Source: JACPFJ01 sp036504875
Lineage (GTDB): Bacteria > Desulfobacterota > Desulfuromonadia > Geobacterales > Pseudopelobacteraceae
Direction: 5' to 3'
Length of the DNA stretch: 64,000 nucleotides
NCBI GenBank assembly: GCA_036504875.1
Contig: DASXUK010000033.1
Span: 1-64,000 of the forward strand
In this document: positions 42,401 to 51,274 of the stretch, piece after piece
Position numbering within the stretch: position 1 is the stretch's first letter
Layout: every line of letters begins with the position of its first letter
Notes under the pieces: model-generated
Databases searched by the model: none
Told to the model about the DNA's origin: nothing
What the model saw: only the letters and a program-made list of their open reading frames with translations
Made by a program: the position numbers and the translations under genes

Positions 42401-45400
42401 TCCTATCTCCAACAGCAACCTCACCGTTGCGACCTTCGACAAGCCCTCCTACCGCGTCAGGGAAACAGCCAATTTGGCTGTTAACATCTCCAACAGCGGC
42501 CGATTCAATCAAGAAAATGTCGCCGTGACCATAGCCGTGCCGGATGCCGGTTATTCGGATACTAAATCATTGAATATCGCGCAGGGACAAGCCTTGCCTC
42601 TGCAATATGCCGTGCCTCTTCCCGACATCATGACAGCCGGGAAGCACGCAGCTACCGTTACACTCACCCTGCCGGGCGGCTCATCCGCTACCTCGAATTT
42701 TACTCTCTCAATTCCTCAGCCGTCACTGACCCTGACGCTCAATCAGACCGCCTATATTGCCGGGTCGATCATCACCCCCGTGATCGCCAACAACGGTGGG
42801 GTGGATACCCAGGCGCAATACCGGATAAGCCTCTATGACGCCAAATCGGCACTGATCGCGGATAAAAGCCTGACAGAGACCGTTTTTGCAAATGGCACGT
42901 TCACCATGAATCTCCCCGTTCCTGTCGGGGCGATGGACGGCGGCTATACTCTCGTAATGGCATATAGCGACCTGAAAACCAGCAAGAGCGAACTCGTTCA
43001 GAGGAATCTTACAATAACAGGCATCAAGACGGCACTTGCGGTACAGACCGACAGGCAAACCTATCTGACCACCGAAGGCATCACCGCATTGAGCAACATC
43101 ATCAACAGCGGCACTGCGCTTCAAGGGGGAAATCTCCATCTTCAGGTCTCTACTGCTGTAGGCAGCCAGAAACAGAAAACATGGACTAACCAGTTCGACT
43201 TTCAGCAAGGGGTACGGGATGGCGTGGATACTTATGGCGTGAATGACTGGATCATTCCGGACGATGACTTTAGCGCAGCAACATTAGACTTGAATAAATG
43301 GAGCACCTGGGGCAGCGTTAGCATCCAGGGAGGGAAGCTTTTCGTAGACAGCACCTCGACGGGATCCGGTCTAAATAGCAAATGGTACCTTGACGGCGAC
43401 TTCGACATACAGGTCGATTTTGAATCCAACAATAGCTGCGGAAGTGAGGGAGCAGAGTTTGTAGTCACCGACGGTATATTCTGGTTTTACACCAAGAATA
43501 CCTCCTCTGGACCCGAAGCCGGAGTAACCATAAATGGTGGATGGGCAGGATGGACCGCGATAGGAGGCCATCAGAGTTCCGGCAAAATGAGGATAGTGAA
43601 AAACAGTACAACAATTATAGCTTTTTACTGGAATGGTTCCGGATGGAGTGAGTTACTGCGCAGTTCCAATTCCCAATATGGAGGCAAGCCTTATGTAGTG
43701 ACTCATGTCTGGCGGGGGAGTGGTTGCGCGGCTACTTCTAAGTTCGACAACTTAACGATCAATTCAGGTCGAATTCTCAAGCAGAACGAAACCGTGGACT
43801 CTGCACGTCTGCTGCAGTTCAGCGACAACTTCGACGATGGTGTTACCAATACCGACCGCTGGTCGGTTCGTAGCTCGGGGAACGTTAATACCAATGAAAT
43901 CAACGGCAGTCTTGTGACCAAGGATGCACAGGCGGGAGCCCAGTCGTATTCGAACGTTGCAGGCCGTTTCCCACTGGAGGGAGATTTTGACATCTCCGTG
44001 GATTGGAAGACACCTGTAGCGCCAGCTTCTGGAGACTGGGGTGCAATTTTTCAGATCAAAGAGTTTGACCAGAATGCCGTCTCGGATAACAATCTCGTCG
44101 GGAATGCCCTGCAGATCAAAAGAGCCTACATTAACGGCCATGGCCACATCTATCAGACGGGTCATTACAACGGCAACAGCTGGGATTCGTGGAGCAGTCC
44201 GGTCACTACCACTGACACTTCCGGGAAGTTCCGCATTAAAAAGATTGGTTCGATAGTCACCGTTTGGTACTGGAACAGTACTCTGAACCGGTGGGAATGG
44301 AACGGCGATACGGCAGGTTATACATGGAGCAGCGTCTGGACCACACCCTCCTACGTTCAAATAGGAATATCGAATAATCTTCCGGATATGCCGGCTGCGG
44401 AGACCGACTGGAACAATTTCAGAATTATTAGTGGTGCCGCATACATCAGCAAAGGAACGATCCGCCTGAAGCAGGATGCGGGTCAACCCAGCAACTGGCA
44501 GACTATTACCTGGAATTCCACCGAACCTATCGGGACTTCCGTAAAGTTCCGCACGCGAACCGGGGAAAGTGAGGGCAATCTTTCCAATGCACCATGGAGC
44601 GGCTACGTCACGAGCGGATCTCCGATAACCAGTCCAAAAGGGCGCTGGATCGAGCTTGAAGCGACGCTTGCGACAACTAATATCTCAGTTACCCCTCTTC
44701 TTAACGATGTGACGGTCATTTATGGGAGCAGTCAGGGCGACATCCTTTGGCAGGCCGATGTTCCGCTCAATCTGGCGCAAGAAGCGGTTTCCGATTTTAA
44801 CAACAGTGTCGGCACACTGGGGAATGCAGGGAAATACTATCTCCAGGGTGCCGTTACCTCCACCACAGGACAGACGGTTGCGACTTACGAATACCCGTTC
44901 TTCGTAGCCCATGGGAATACGGCCCTCAGCATCTCACCGGACAAGAGAGCTTACAAACCGGGTGAAACGGTCACCATATCCGGGGAAGTAAAGAACTTCG
45001 CAACCGTGGAAGCAGCGAACCTTTCTCTCCTTCTCAAGGGAAAACCTTCTGGCGGAGTGGAACAGACCCTGGACACCAAGACTTTCACCATCCCGGCAGG
45101 CGGCAGCCATCCCTTCACAGTCATAACCACGGCAGGTGCTGAAGGAACCGTAACGCTTTACAGCACCGTTACCCAGAACGGTTCCATTCTGGCCGAAATC
45201 GCCGATCAGTATGAGGTTGCGGCTCCGAAGCTTACGGCAACGTACACTGCGCCTGACACGGCGGGTAACGATCCATTTACAATAAGCCTCCAACTCACAA
45301 ACAGCGGCAAGACGGACGCAACTGTCATGGTTGGCAAATCATTCTCCACAACACCAGAGACAGTGATGGTTCCCGCTGGACGGACACAGCTTCTCCAGTA

Positions 45401-48400
45401 CCCACAGCAAATCAGTGTCGACACAGCCTATTCATTTACCTTGGATGGCGACCTTAGTCAGACGATCACCAAGACGATAAAATACGGCCTTGGTGGGAGC
45501 ATTTCCCTCACCCCCCAGGCCCTCTACCCAAAAGGAAAGGTCGCCATTCCGGCAGCCATAATAAACAGCGGCCTGCTGGACGGGCAATTCGGCGTCAGTT
45601 ATCAGTTGACGCAGGCAGACAATGTGTTGAATCAACAGGCTGCGAGCTATTACATCGCCAAGGGAGGCAATGCAGCCGATACCCTGAATTATGACCTCAC
45701 GGAAGGCGCTTACCAACTGATTGCTACAGGTCAACTTCCGGCGCTGGCCTCAACAACCACCTTCGTTGTAAGAAAAGAAATTAAGGCGGACCTGACTCAG
45801 ACGATTGGCGCGCAGAACGGGACAAACCTCCCGGTTACCGTCAATGTCACCAATATTGGATTCAACGCCATCTCCGGCATTGTGCGCCTGTCGCTGATTG
45901 ACGCTCAGGGTAGTGCAGTCTGGAGCGCCGCCCAAGATGTAAACCTGCCCCAATCCCAGTCCCCCGCTCCCCAGTCCCTGGCTTTCACCATCAACCTGGC
46001 CGCCGTCAAACCGGGAGATTACACGGTGAAGGCCGAGCTTCTCGACCCCGGCAACCTGCAACTGGCAGCACAGGCAGCGCCGTTCCCGCTCCTTGCGCCG
46101 ATCTTTGCCCTGTCCCAGGTTCCTCCCTATCAGACCTTCCAGGCTGGCGGAAACGGGACGTTCAGCTTCAAAATCAAGAACAACGGCAACCGCGAGGGGG
46201 CCTGCACCCTGGCGCTCAAGGCCGCAGACTTGACAGACGCGAGCCGCACAGAGTGGCTCAAGCCGGGCGAGGAAAGGGATATCGCCTTCACGGTCACGCT
46301 TCCTGCGGACCTGGAGGAAAAGGACTACACCGCAGCCTACCGTCTGACCGGCAACGGGATTACAGTGGCCGAAGATGTGCTTCGTTTCGGGGTAACCGGG
46401 ATCAAGCTTTCTGTTACAGCTGCCCTCGACCGGCAGCAGTACCGACCCGGCGAGAGCGCTACTCTGATACTCACCATCAGCCAGCCAGTGGGCGCGGCCT
46501 CACAGGAGCTATTTGCCCGAGTTCACTACAACGACTTCGACGGGAAACAGGATTTTCTCCTCTCCGGCAGCCAGACCCTGACTTTCGCCGTGCCGCTCAC
46601 GGCCATCACTGGTGAGAAGTTCTTTTACGGCATCTATCACCAGTCCGGGCGTTCCATCCACCTGAACACCATTTATATTTACCCGGCAAACGATATGCTG
46701 GCGGTGATCACCGACAAGCAGGTCTACAGCCCCGGCGAGACTGTGACTGCCACAATCACCGGCAGCGCCGCTGGAACCCTGTTGTTGAGTGGCCCCGGCG
46801 ATTTCAGCGATACTTTAACCTTCGGCGGTACGGCAGCACGAAATATTCCTCTACTGCCCGACTTGACCGCCGGAACTTTCAAGATTACCGCAACAGTTAC
46901 CACCGCCACAGGTGAAAAGGTGATGGCGGAACATCCCATCGATGTAGCCGGCCTTAAAATAACAATCAAGGAGGCTCGCCTCGACAAGGTGGTCTATGCC
47001 GCCACCGATATCATGAGATTGACCGTCACTGTTGAGAGTAACCGCGACCTCCCTGCCACCCTGCGCAGCTGGGTGGTGGACCCGACCGGGACCTATACCC
47101 CGGCAGGAGAAAGCGCGATTAGTCTTACAGCTGCTTCGCCTACACTCCTCACACTTAATTCCTCACTCCTCACCGGATCAATGGGTATCCACAAGCTGGT
47201 GTATGGCATCTATCGCGGCAACGACCTGATCGTCTCCGGCGCCAAGGCATTTGATATCGGCAATGCGCTGGTGAACTCAGTTGCAACTGACAAAAAGGAG
47301 TATCCAACGATCTCCGAAGCGGTGTCGGTAAAGACGGAACTGTTCGGCACGGCAACCGGCGATCTGGCGATCCAACTGGACGGGACGACCATCCAGACCA
47401 CATCAGTTTCCCTGAGCGGCTTCAGCACGCAAACCTCGCTGCTGCCCGCTAACTCCGTTACGCCGGGGCGGCATACAATCAAGGCGCTCCTCGCGTCCGA
47501 CGGCCTCACATCGGCCCGCGAGACTGAGTTCATCTTCGGGACCTCTTTGCCTGACCTGGCGGCGCGTCTGACTGTCCAACCGCCCAAAGGACAGGAGGCG
47601 CTTATCACCGTCAATGTCGCTAATCAGGGTAAGAGCACAGCCGGACCTAGCAGCCTGGCGCTCTATGATGGCGATCCGGCATCCGGCGGCACTGTCATCG
47701 CCGTGCTGCCTGCGCCGGCGCTTGACGCGAATGGCTCGGCAACGGTCACATTCAATTGGAACATCCTCGGAAAGGCGGGCGAACATCTGATCTACGCCGT
47801 TGCCGATAGCGGCAGCACTGTTTCCGAATTCGACGAGCGAAACAATACGGCAAAAACTCCTATTACCCTGCCAGACTTCAGTTTCTTCGTCACAACCGGC
47901 AAGAAGGCCTATGCCGCCAATGAAGAGGCGGCCTTCTCCGTGGCGTTGGCGAATCTATCGGCAACGAGCGCCTATCTTGACGCGGCCGTGGAACTGAAAT
48001 TAACCGACCCGGCGGGGATGGTAAAAAATCTCTTGGTCAAGGCATTGCCGCTGCAACCGGCCTATGCGGCCAATTTCATCACCTCCTGGAATACCGGAAG
48101 CAATATGCCTGGGGAATACACCTTGAGAGGACGGCTGTTGTCGGGAACAACCGAACTGGCGGCCCAGGATGCCGGTTTCACCATTCAGCCGACCGTGGCG
48201 ATTACCGGCAGTTTCACGCTATCTAAAGACGAGGTCATACTCGGTACTCCTTTGGGCATCGCGACCACAGTGATCAACAACGGGAATGCAGATGTAACGA
48301 GGGGTGAAATCCTGGTCGAGATTGTCGACAAAGCGACTGGAATGACTGTCCAGTCTCTTGCCCAGACCTTTGAGCGTCTTGTTGTCCAAGCTAAGGCTGA

Positions 48401-49718
48401 ACAGACGATTTTACTGAGCAAGGTTGAAGTGCAGCCGGGTGATTATCTGCTGCGCGTAACGGCGGTGTCTGCCGGCCAGCGTTTTGGTTGGGGGGAGAAG
48501 CCGCTTAGGGTGCTGCCGCCGCTGGAGGTCACACACGGTTTTGATCTCTCGCCGCGTGTGCTGGTTTTGGTGGGCAGGACAGGGAATGCTGCCGGTGATC
48601 CGGACCCGGTGGAGCAGCAGATCCGTCGGGCATTGAATGGATATGCTGCTTCTTTTACCATTATTGGCGAAGTAGACGCATTCCGGCGAGAAATGCGCTC
48701 CGGGATGTACAATACTTATATTCTGGCCGGCGCAAGGCCACTTGTGGATCATCTGGAAAGCGAGCTTGGCGAACGGGTCAACTCCGGCGAGGGACTGATC
48801 CTCTTCGGTTACGATAAAATCGAAGATGTCAAACTGCGTGATATCACGAACCTCAAGGCCGAGGGACGTCTCCCCGCCGGTGTGCGGCCAATGACATTGC
48901 TGCCAGGCCCTATGACCCACGCTGGAAGCGATCAAGTCGATGGCACGCCGCTGAAGCTGCGGTTAATTTCTACCACGGTGCAGGTTGCCGCTATTGTCGC
49001 CGATAAAGGTAACGCCTGGCCCATGATCGTTCTGAATCCCTATGGGGCCGGCAAGGTGGTTGTATTTGCTTCCGATCTCAGCGGCAATCTTCTGCGAAGC
49101 GCCTTGACATACGTTGCGTCTGCACAAGGTGACAGCATTCCCGGCGCGCCACTCAATGCTGCGATAACTCTCAAAAGCCTCGGCGCCCTGTTTGATCTGC
49201 GGGTTAAGGAAAATGTACCTGTATCGCTGCCGATCCTGTCGATCAGTCCTTTGGGATCACTAGATCAACATCTGATTTCATGGCCTGTCAATGTTGCGAA
49301 GGATGGTACGGCCATGCTTGCCTATTCAGTCGCATTGCCCGAGACAGGCGGCAGTTACGAGGCGAGCACGGAAGTGGCATTTGTAAGGAACGGTTCTTTG
49401 GAAACTTACAAGTCCATTTCACACTTGTTGGGTGCAGGGCGAAGTCTGGCCGATATCAGGAATGAAATTCTCTTCCGACTGCGAAATATGCCGGCTGTAG
49501 GGAAGGATGTAAATGAATTGCGCGAAGCGTTGAGGAGGTACGAAAATTTTCTCGTCATGCCGGATTATTCCGCCCCTCAGCTCGACAGAGCCATAAGACA
49601 GCTACTTGAGGTAGTGGAAGAGTTACGCGAAATGACAATGGATACGACAGCTGTCAGGCTGGAGCTCGACAGACTGCTCAAAGCGTATGGGAGGAAATGG
49701 GTGGATACAGGAAAATGA
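39462..49718 (+). CDS. Giant exported multidomain protein with phospholipase C-like N-terminus
   Basis: 3418 residues, signal peptide 1-22. Residues 25-240: zinc phospholipase C/P1-nuclease-like domain with His42, His80, His127-Asp131-His137 ('HLLQDMAAPAHAN') and Glu155; the H-x3-D-x5-H spacing equals that of bacterial alpha-toxin (His118, Asp122, His128). Pro/Gly linker near 258-265. Residues about 397-560: amidotransferase-like fold ('PVLVLPSGSL', 'GGTLVVFAQAHG', 'GKGRVIATSMY'). Then Ig/macroglobulin-like repeats with 'YKPGETVTI'-type starts near 785, 992, 1197, 1826, 2323, 2417, 2508 and 2610. Two lectin-like modules at about 1267-1440 and 1454-1653. A second amidotransferase-like domain sits at 3027-3217, and a helical end at 3327-3418. 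Composition shifts near 40235. The role is unknown; a large secreted or surface enzyme is inferred. Confidence 0.82.
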   Translation: MKIFFTIFLILLSLQFPTIAIAYNTEDSIAFDDNGRELKGGHEKMADWSFRQRGITLSINATAIRLGTRDEDNGTNPLRHFYNPSTGNGLPGFQNAKERARDWYEKAVRTYTSGGTTAFYELGHALHLLQDMAAPAHANASPHSWQSQIAKSGYEWWVTRNWDGKIDPFLSYLQSGSWLDPIIAGNMEGYMDVMATQTYYGGFEYDRDIVPLVDFYTVAPGDSEAMSMFLVPAAIKMGSGLLKTFCRQVGCEGPYLLPSYSPPPGGGNPDDNFDVSSRLIELEELDVTKQGWKDLYGRTGIKKGYNGLFLEKVVTEAYSKLAATTSEADYNLAAQQFGLVLDRAQKEAKHSFEDTYYASADIAVLSEGFVDNAAELLLKRLKEPIREVKETFVPSSLLPTQPVLVLPSGSLAGYENSTLLKSTLDEYVKNGGTLVVFAQAHGYDYANLPTPDGTPITAYGWDEDQNCFSDAVAIETWHQMLSGQNRATPTINVDGYFMGYPQNSTVLLKRTANGQPAVIMYDHGKGRVIATSMYSDWAYGHGQASAEEIALVRDMLAWAKKPVLLPENKAGEMANVQLAVTNTTATDAVQVKAIVLNPDRSSTIFEQTLSQPLDAGQSGIVNMVIATDSSWLLGIHHVDYLLLDSKGNVIQPQAETDSGRFAVISPPSIQAPEPGIRFSITSPTQQVFFNEPFIYTFHVFNDTATARNLTIKTWLPHTNRRHEWTVTANPNSEAQITGSDLFLDTYWMFETLRAYLYDENGTQIGSYMLSFKGLYPSVQVTTTLDKTQHAKGDTVAMTVNLRNIQGAAATTNLDVRVTDPANGLMYGAMQPVSLGPNSNETRTITFPIPATAQGGTYTVSSEVFDPSATKIGGDSASFELSLSQVSVTPALPPVLAAGSNTITMNLANSGKVAVNSGILDVTLKDPDGVILTTASFPFSLAVAQNRSIDFPVNFPVLKFGVYTLSYTENDETKSGKPATFPISNSNLTVATFDKPSYRVRETANLAVNISNSGRFNQENVAVTIAVPDAGYSDTKSLNIAQGQALPLQYAVPLPDIMTAGKHAATVTLTLPGGSSATSNFTLSIPQPSLTLTLNQTAYIAGSIITPVIANNGGVDTQAQYRISLYDAKSALIADKSLTETVFANGTFTMNLPVPVGAMDGGYTLVMAYSDLKTSKSELVQRNLTITGIKTALAVQTDRQTYLTTEGITALSNIINSGTALQGGNLHLQVSTAVGSQKQKTWTNQFDFQQGVRDGVDTYGVNDWIIPDDDFSAATLDLNKWSTWGSVSIQGGKLFVDSTSTGSGLNSKWYLDGDFDIQVDFESNNSCGSEGAEFVVTDGIFWFYTKNTSSGPEAGVTINGGWAGWTAIGGHQSSGKMRIVKNSTTIIAFYWNGSGWSELLRSSNSQYGGKPYVVTHVWRGSGCAATSKFDNLTINSGRILKQNETVDSARLLQFSDNFDDGVTNTDRWSVRSSGNVNTNEINGSLVTKDAQAGAQSYSNVAGRFPLEGDFDISVDWKTPVAPASGDWGAIFQIKEFDQNAVSDNNLVGNALQIKRAYINGHGHIYQTGHYNGNSWDSWSSPVTTTDTSGKFRIKKIGSIVTVWYWNSTLNRWEWNGDTAGYTWSSVWTTPSYVQIGISNNLPDMPAAETDWNNFRIISGAAYISKGTIRLKQDAGQPSNWQTITWNSTEPIGTSVKFRTRTGESEGNLSNAPWSGYVTSGSPITSPKGRWIELEATLATTNISVTPLLNDVTVIYGSSQGDILWQADVPLNLAQEAVSDFNNSVGTLGNAGKYYLQGAVTSTTGQTVATYEYPFFVAHGNTALSISPDKRAYKPGETVTISGEVKNFATVEAANLSLLLKGKPSGGVEQTLDTKTFTIPAGGSHPFTVITTAGAEGTVTLYSTVTQNGSILAEIADQYEVAAPKLTATYTAPDTAGNDPFTISLQLTNSGKTDATVMVGKSFSTTPETVMVPAGRTQLLQYPQQISVDTAYSFTLDGDLSQTITKTIKYGLGGSISLTPQALYPKGKVAIPAAIINSGLLDGQFGVSYQLTQADNVLNQQAASYYIAKGGNAADTLNYDLTEGAYQLIATGQLPALASTTTFVVRKEIKADLTQTIGAQNGTNLPVTVNVTNIGFNAISGIVRLSLIDAQGSAVWSAAQDVNLPQSQSPAPQSLAFTINLAAVKPGDYTVKAELLDPGNLQLAAQAAPFPLLAPIFALSQVPPYQTFQAGGNGTFSFKIKNNGNREGACTLALKAADLTDASRTEWLKPGEERDIAFTVTLPADLEEKDYTAAYRLTGNGITVAEDVLRFGVTGIKLSVTAALDRQQYRPGESATLILTISQPVGAASQELFARVHYNDFDGKQDFLLSGSQTLTFAVPLTAITGEKFFYGIYHQSGRSIHLNTIYIYPANDMLAVITDKQVYSPGETVTATITGSAAGTLLLSGPGDFSDTLTFGGTAARNIPLLPDLTAGTFKITATVTTATGEKVMAEHPIDVAGLKITIKEARLDKVVYAATDIMRLTVTVESNRDLPATLRSWVVDPTGTYTPAGESAISLTAASPTLLTLNSSLLTGSMGIHKLVYGIYRGNDLIVSGAKAFDIGNALVNSVATDKKEYPTISEAVSVKTELFGTATGDLAIQLDGTTIQTTSVSLSGFSTQTSLLPANSVTPGRHTIKALLASDGLTSARETEFIFGTSLPDLAARLTVQPPKGQEALITVNVANQGKSTAGPSSLALYDGDPASGGTVIAVLPAPALDANGSATVTFNWNILGKAGEHLIYAVADSGSTVSEFDERNNTAKTPITLPDFSFFVTTGKKAYAANEEAAFSVALANLSATSAYLDAAVELKLTDPAGMVKNLLVKALPLQPAYAANFITSWNTGSNMPGEYTLRGRLLSGTTELAAQDAGFTIQPTVAITGSFTLSKDEVILGTPLGIATTVINNGNADVTRGEILVEIVDKATGMTVQSLAQTFERLVVQAKAEQTILLSKVEVQPGDYLLRVTAVSAGQRFGWGEKPLRVLPPLEVTHGFDLSPRVLVLVGRTGNAAGDPDPVEQQIRRALNGYAASFTIIGEVDAFRREMRSGMYNTYILAGARPLVDHLESELGERVNSGEGLILFGYDKIEDVKLRDITNLKAEGRLPAGVRPMTLLPGPMTHAGSDQVDGTPLKLRLISTTVQVAAIVADKGNAWPMIVLNPYGAGKVVVFASDLSGNLLRSALTYVASAQGDSIPGAPLNAAITLKSLGALFDLRVKENVPVSLPILSISPLGSLDQHLISWPVNVAKDGTAMLAYSVALPETGGSYEASTEVAFVRNGSLETYKSISHLLGAGRSLADIRNEILFRLRNMPAVGKDVNELREALRRYENFLVMPDYSAPQLDRAIRQLLEVVEELREMTMDTTAVRLELDRLLKAYGRKWVDTGK

Positions 49719-49782
49719 CGTGACTCCCTTCCATTTGTCTGCATCATTGATTGGTTTGGCCTTCTAGGGCTCAAAATTTGAA

Positions 49783-49810
49783 TTGACAAAAAAACATAAT
49801 GTATTAAGAT
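49783..49810 (+). promoter_or_regulatory. Sigma-70 promoter of the leader peptide/efflux operon
   Basis: Perfect -35 TTGACA at 49783-49788, 16-base spacer, -10 TAAGAT at 49805-49810 (4 of 6). Transcription would start near 49817, 35 bases before the leader ATG. Confidence 0.7.
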
Positions 49811-49851
49811 AAAAACAGTCCTATTATATTCAACCGAAAGGAGACCTTATT

Positions 49852-49926
49852 ATGTGGACAGCAAGATTTAGGATTCGCCCGGTTTCCCATTGCAAAGAAG
49901 GCTGCCCTAGCCTGCCTGCCGCTTGA
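49852..49926 (+). CDS. 24-residue leader peptide ahead of the macAB-like operon
   Basis: ATG at 49852 with a textbook AAAGGAG (49837-49843) eight bases before it. It encodes 'MWTARFRIRP', then 'VSHCKEGCPSLPAA', with two Cys, one Trp and several Arg. The TGA (49924-49926) lies in the loop of the first of two hairpins. Such a well-initiated short ORF between a promoter and a terminator is the layout of a ribosome-controlled attenuator. Alternatively it is a small secreted or toxic peptide; no signal sequence is evident. Confidence 0.6.
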   Translation: MWTARFRIRPVSHCKEGCPSLPAA

Positions 49927-49938
49927 CTGCGGCAGGCG
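49913..49938 (+). promoter_or_regulatory. Leader hairpin overlapping the leader-peptide stop codon
   Basis: Stem 'gcctgccgc'/'gcggcaggc' (9-10 bp) closing a 6-base loop that includes the TGA. It would compete with or precede the terminator hairpin depending on ribosome position. Confidence 0.6.
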
Positions 49939-49946
49939 ATCAACAG

Positions 49947-49980
49947 AAAGCCTCGGTCCACGTGATCCGGGGCTTTTTTT
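49947..49980 (+). terminator. Intrinsic terminator before the macA-like gene
   Basis: Stem 'aaagcc'-'cgg' pairing with 'ccg'-'ggcttt' around a loop with 'cacgtg', then seven T residues. It lies 78 bases before the macA start, so transcripts from the promoter at 49783 must pass it to reach the operon. Confidence 0.8.
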
Positions 49981-50058
49981 ATAATCATTTTTCGTAACCT
50001 TCTGCTATTATCCTGATCTATGTAATATCTGAACTAATTTCCCCTTTTGAGAGAATTC

Positions 50059-51273
50059 ATGAAAAAATTTCTTCTGATTGCCGCATCTGTATTGATCGTG
50101 GCCGGAATTGCCGGCTATTTCTATATTAAGCGCACCCCTGAGATAACTTACAAAACAGCCAAAGTAGAACGCGGTCCAATCATAGCCAGCGTTTCAGCCA
50201 CCGGTAATCTTAGTGCTGTAACAACTGTCCAGGTCGGTACACAGGTGTCAGGTACTATTCAGAAGCTTTATGTCGACTATAATTCGCGGGTCAAAAAAGG
50301 TCAGCCGATTGCCGAGATCGACCCATCTCTTTTCAGGGCGTCCGTGGAGCAGGCTCAAGGTAACTTTTTAAGTGCCGAGGCCAATCTGCAAAAGGCCAAA
50401 GTGACGCTGACCGATACCGAGCGCACCATGAAGAGGAATAAACAGCTCCTGACTCAGGGTATCATATCCCAAGGGGATTTTGATGTTGCCGAGACAGCCT
50501 GGCATTCAGCAAAAGCGGCGCTTTTGGCGGCCGAGGGTACGGTAGCCCAAATCCATGGCTCGCTGATGCAGGCCCGCACCAACCTTAACTATGCCATTAT
50601 CCGCTCGCCTGTAGACGGAGTCGTCATCTCGAGGGCGATTGATGTTGGCCAGACTGTGGCCGCTTCCTTTCAGACCCCGACCTTGTTTACCATTGCCAAA
50701 GACCTTACCAAGATGCAGATCGAAGTCAGCGTGGACGAGGCCGACATCAGCCGGATCAAGCTTGATCAGAAAGCCTCTTTTACTGTCGATGCCTATCCGG
50801 AACAGTCCTTTGCCGGCAAGGTGGTGCAGATCCGCAGCGCTCCAATCGTCGCCCAGAATGTGGTTACCTATGTGGTGGTGGTTAATGTTGATAACAGCGA
50901 CATGAAGCTCAAACCGGGTATGACCGCCAATGTTTCCATTGAAGTGGCCCGCCAGGACGATGTCCTTAAGCTGCCGCCGGCCGCGCTACGCTTCAAGCCC
51001 AAGGCAAAGGGGGATGAGTCCAAGACTAAGCGTCCCGCTCAATCCGAACCGGGTGCTAAAGGCCCCCGAAAAGGAGAACGGGGTCAGCAGGTTTATTTGC
51101 TTAAAGAGGGTAAGCCTGTAGCAGTCCCGGTCAAAACCGGCATCGGCAATAATACCTCTCTTGAATTGGTAGAAGGTGCGCTCAAGGAAGGGGATGAGGT
51201 GATCATCGAGCAGGTCGGGGGTGACAGCAAGAAAAAACCGAGCGGTGGCTCACCAATGGGACCACGTTTTTAG
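50059..51273 (+). CDS. macA: MacA-like periplasmic adaptor (HlyD/RND family)
   Basis: 404 residues from ATG 50059 ('gagagaa' ahead). N-terminal membrane helix (5-24), a lipoyl half ('VSATGNLSAVTTVQVGTQVSGTIQKL'), a coiled-coil hairpin (about 95-175), the second lipoyl half ('YAIIRSPVDGVVISR') and a beta-barrel domain ('KLKPGMTANVSIEV'). An extra basic, Pro/Lys-rich insertion lies near residues 315-345. With the two following genes it makes a MacAB-type ABC efflux pump that works with a TolC-like channel. The candidate attenuator at 49783-49980 precedes it. Confidence 0.92.
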   Translation: MKKFLLIAASVLIVAGIAGYFYIKRTPEITYKTAKVERGPIIASVSATGNLSAVTTVQVGTQVSGTIQKLYVDYNSRVKKGQPIAEIDPSLFRASVEQAQGNFLSAEANLQKAKVTLTDTERTMKRNKQLLTQGIISQGDFDVAETAWHSAKAALLAAEGTVAQIHGSLMQARTNLNYAIIRSPVDGVVISRAIDVGQTVAASFQTPTLFTIAKDLTKMQIEVSVDEADISRIKLDQKASFTVDAYPEQSFAGKVVQIRSAPIVAQNVVTYVVVVNVDNSDMKLKPGMTANVSIEVARQDDVLKLPPAALRFKPKAKGDESKTKRPAQSEPGAKGPRKGERGQQVYLLKEGKPVAVPVKTGIGNNTSLELVEGALKEGDEVIIEQVGGDSKKKPSGGSPMGPRF

Positions 51274-51274
51274 T

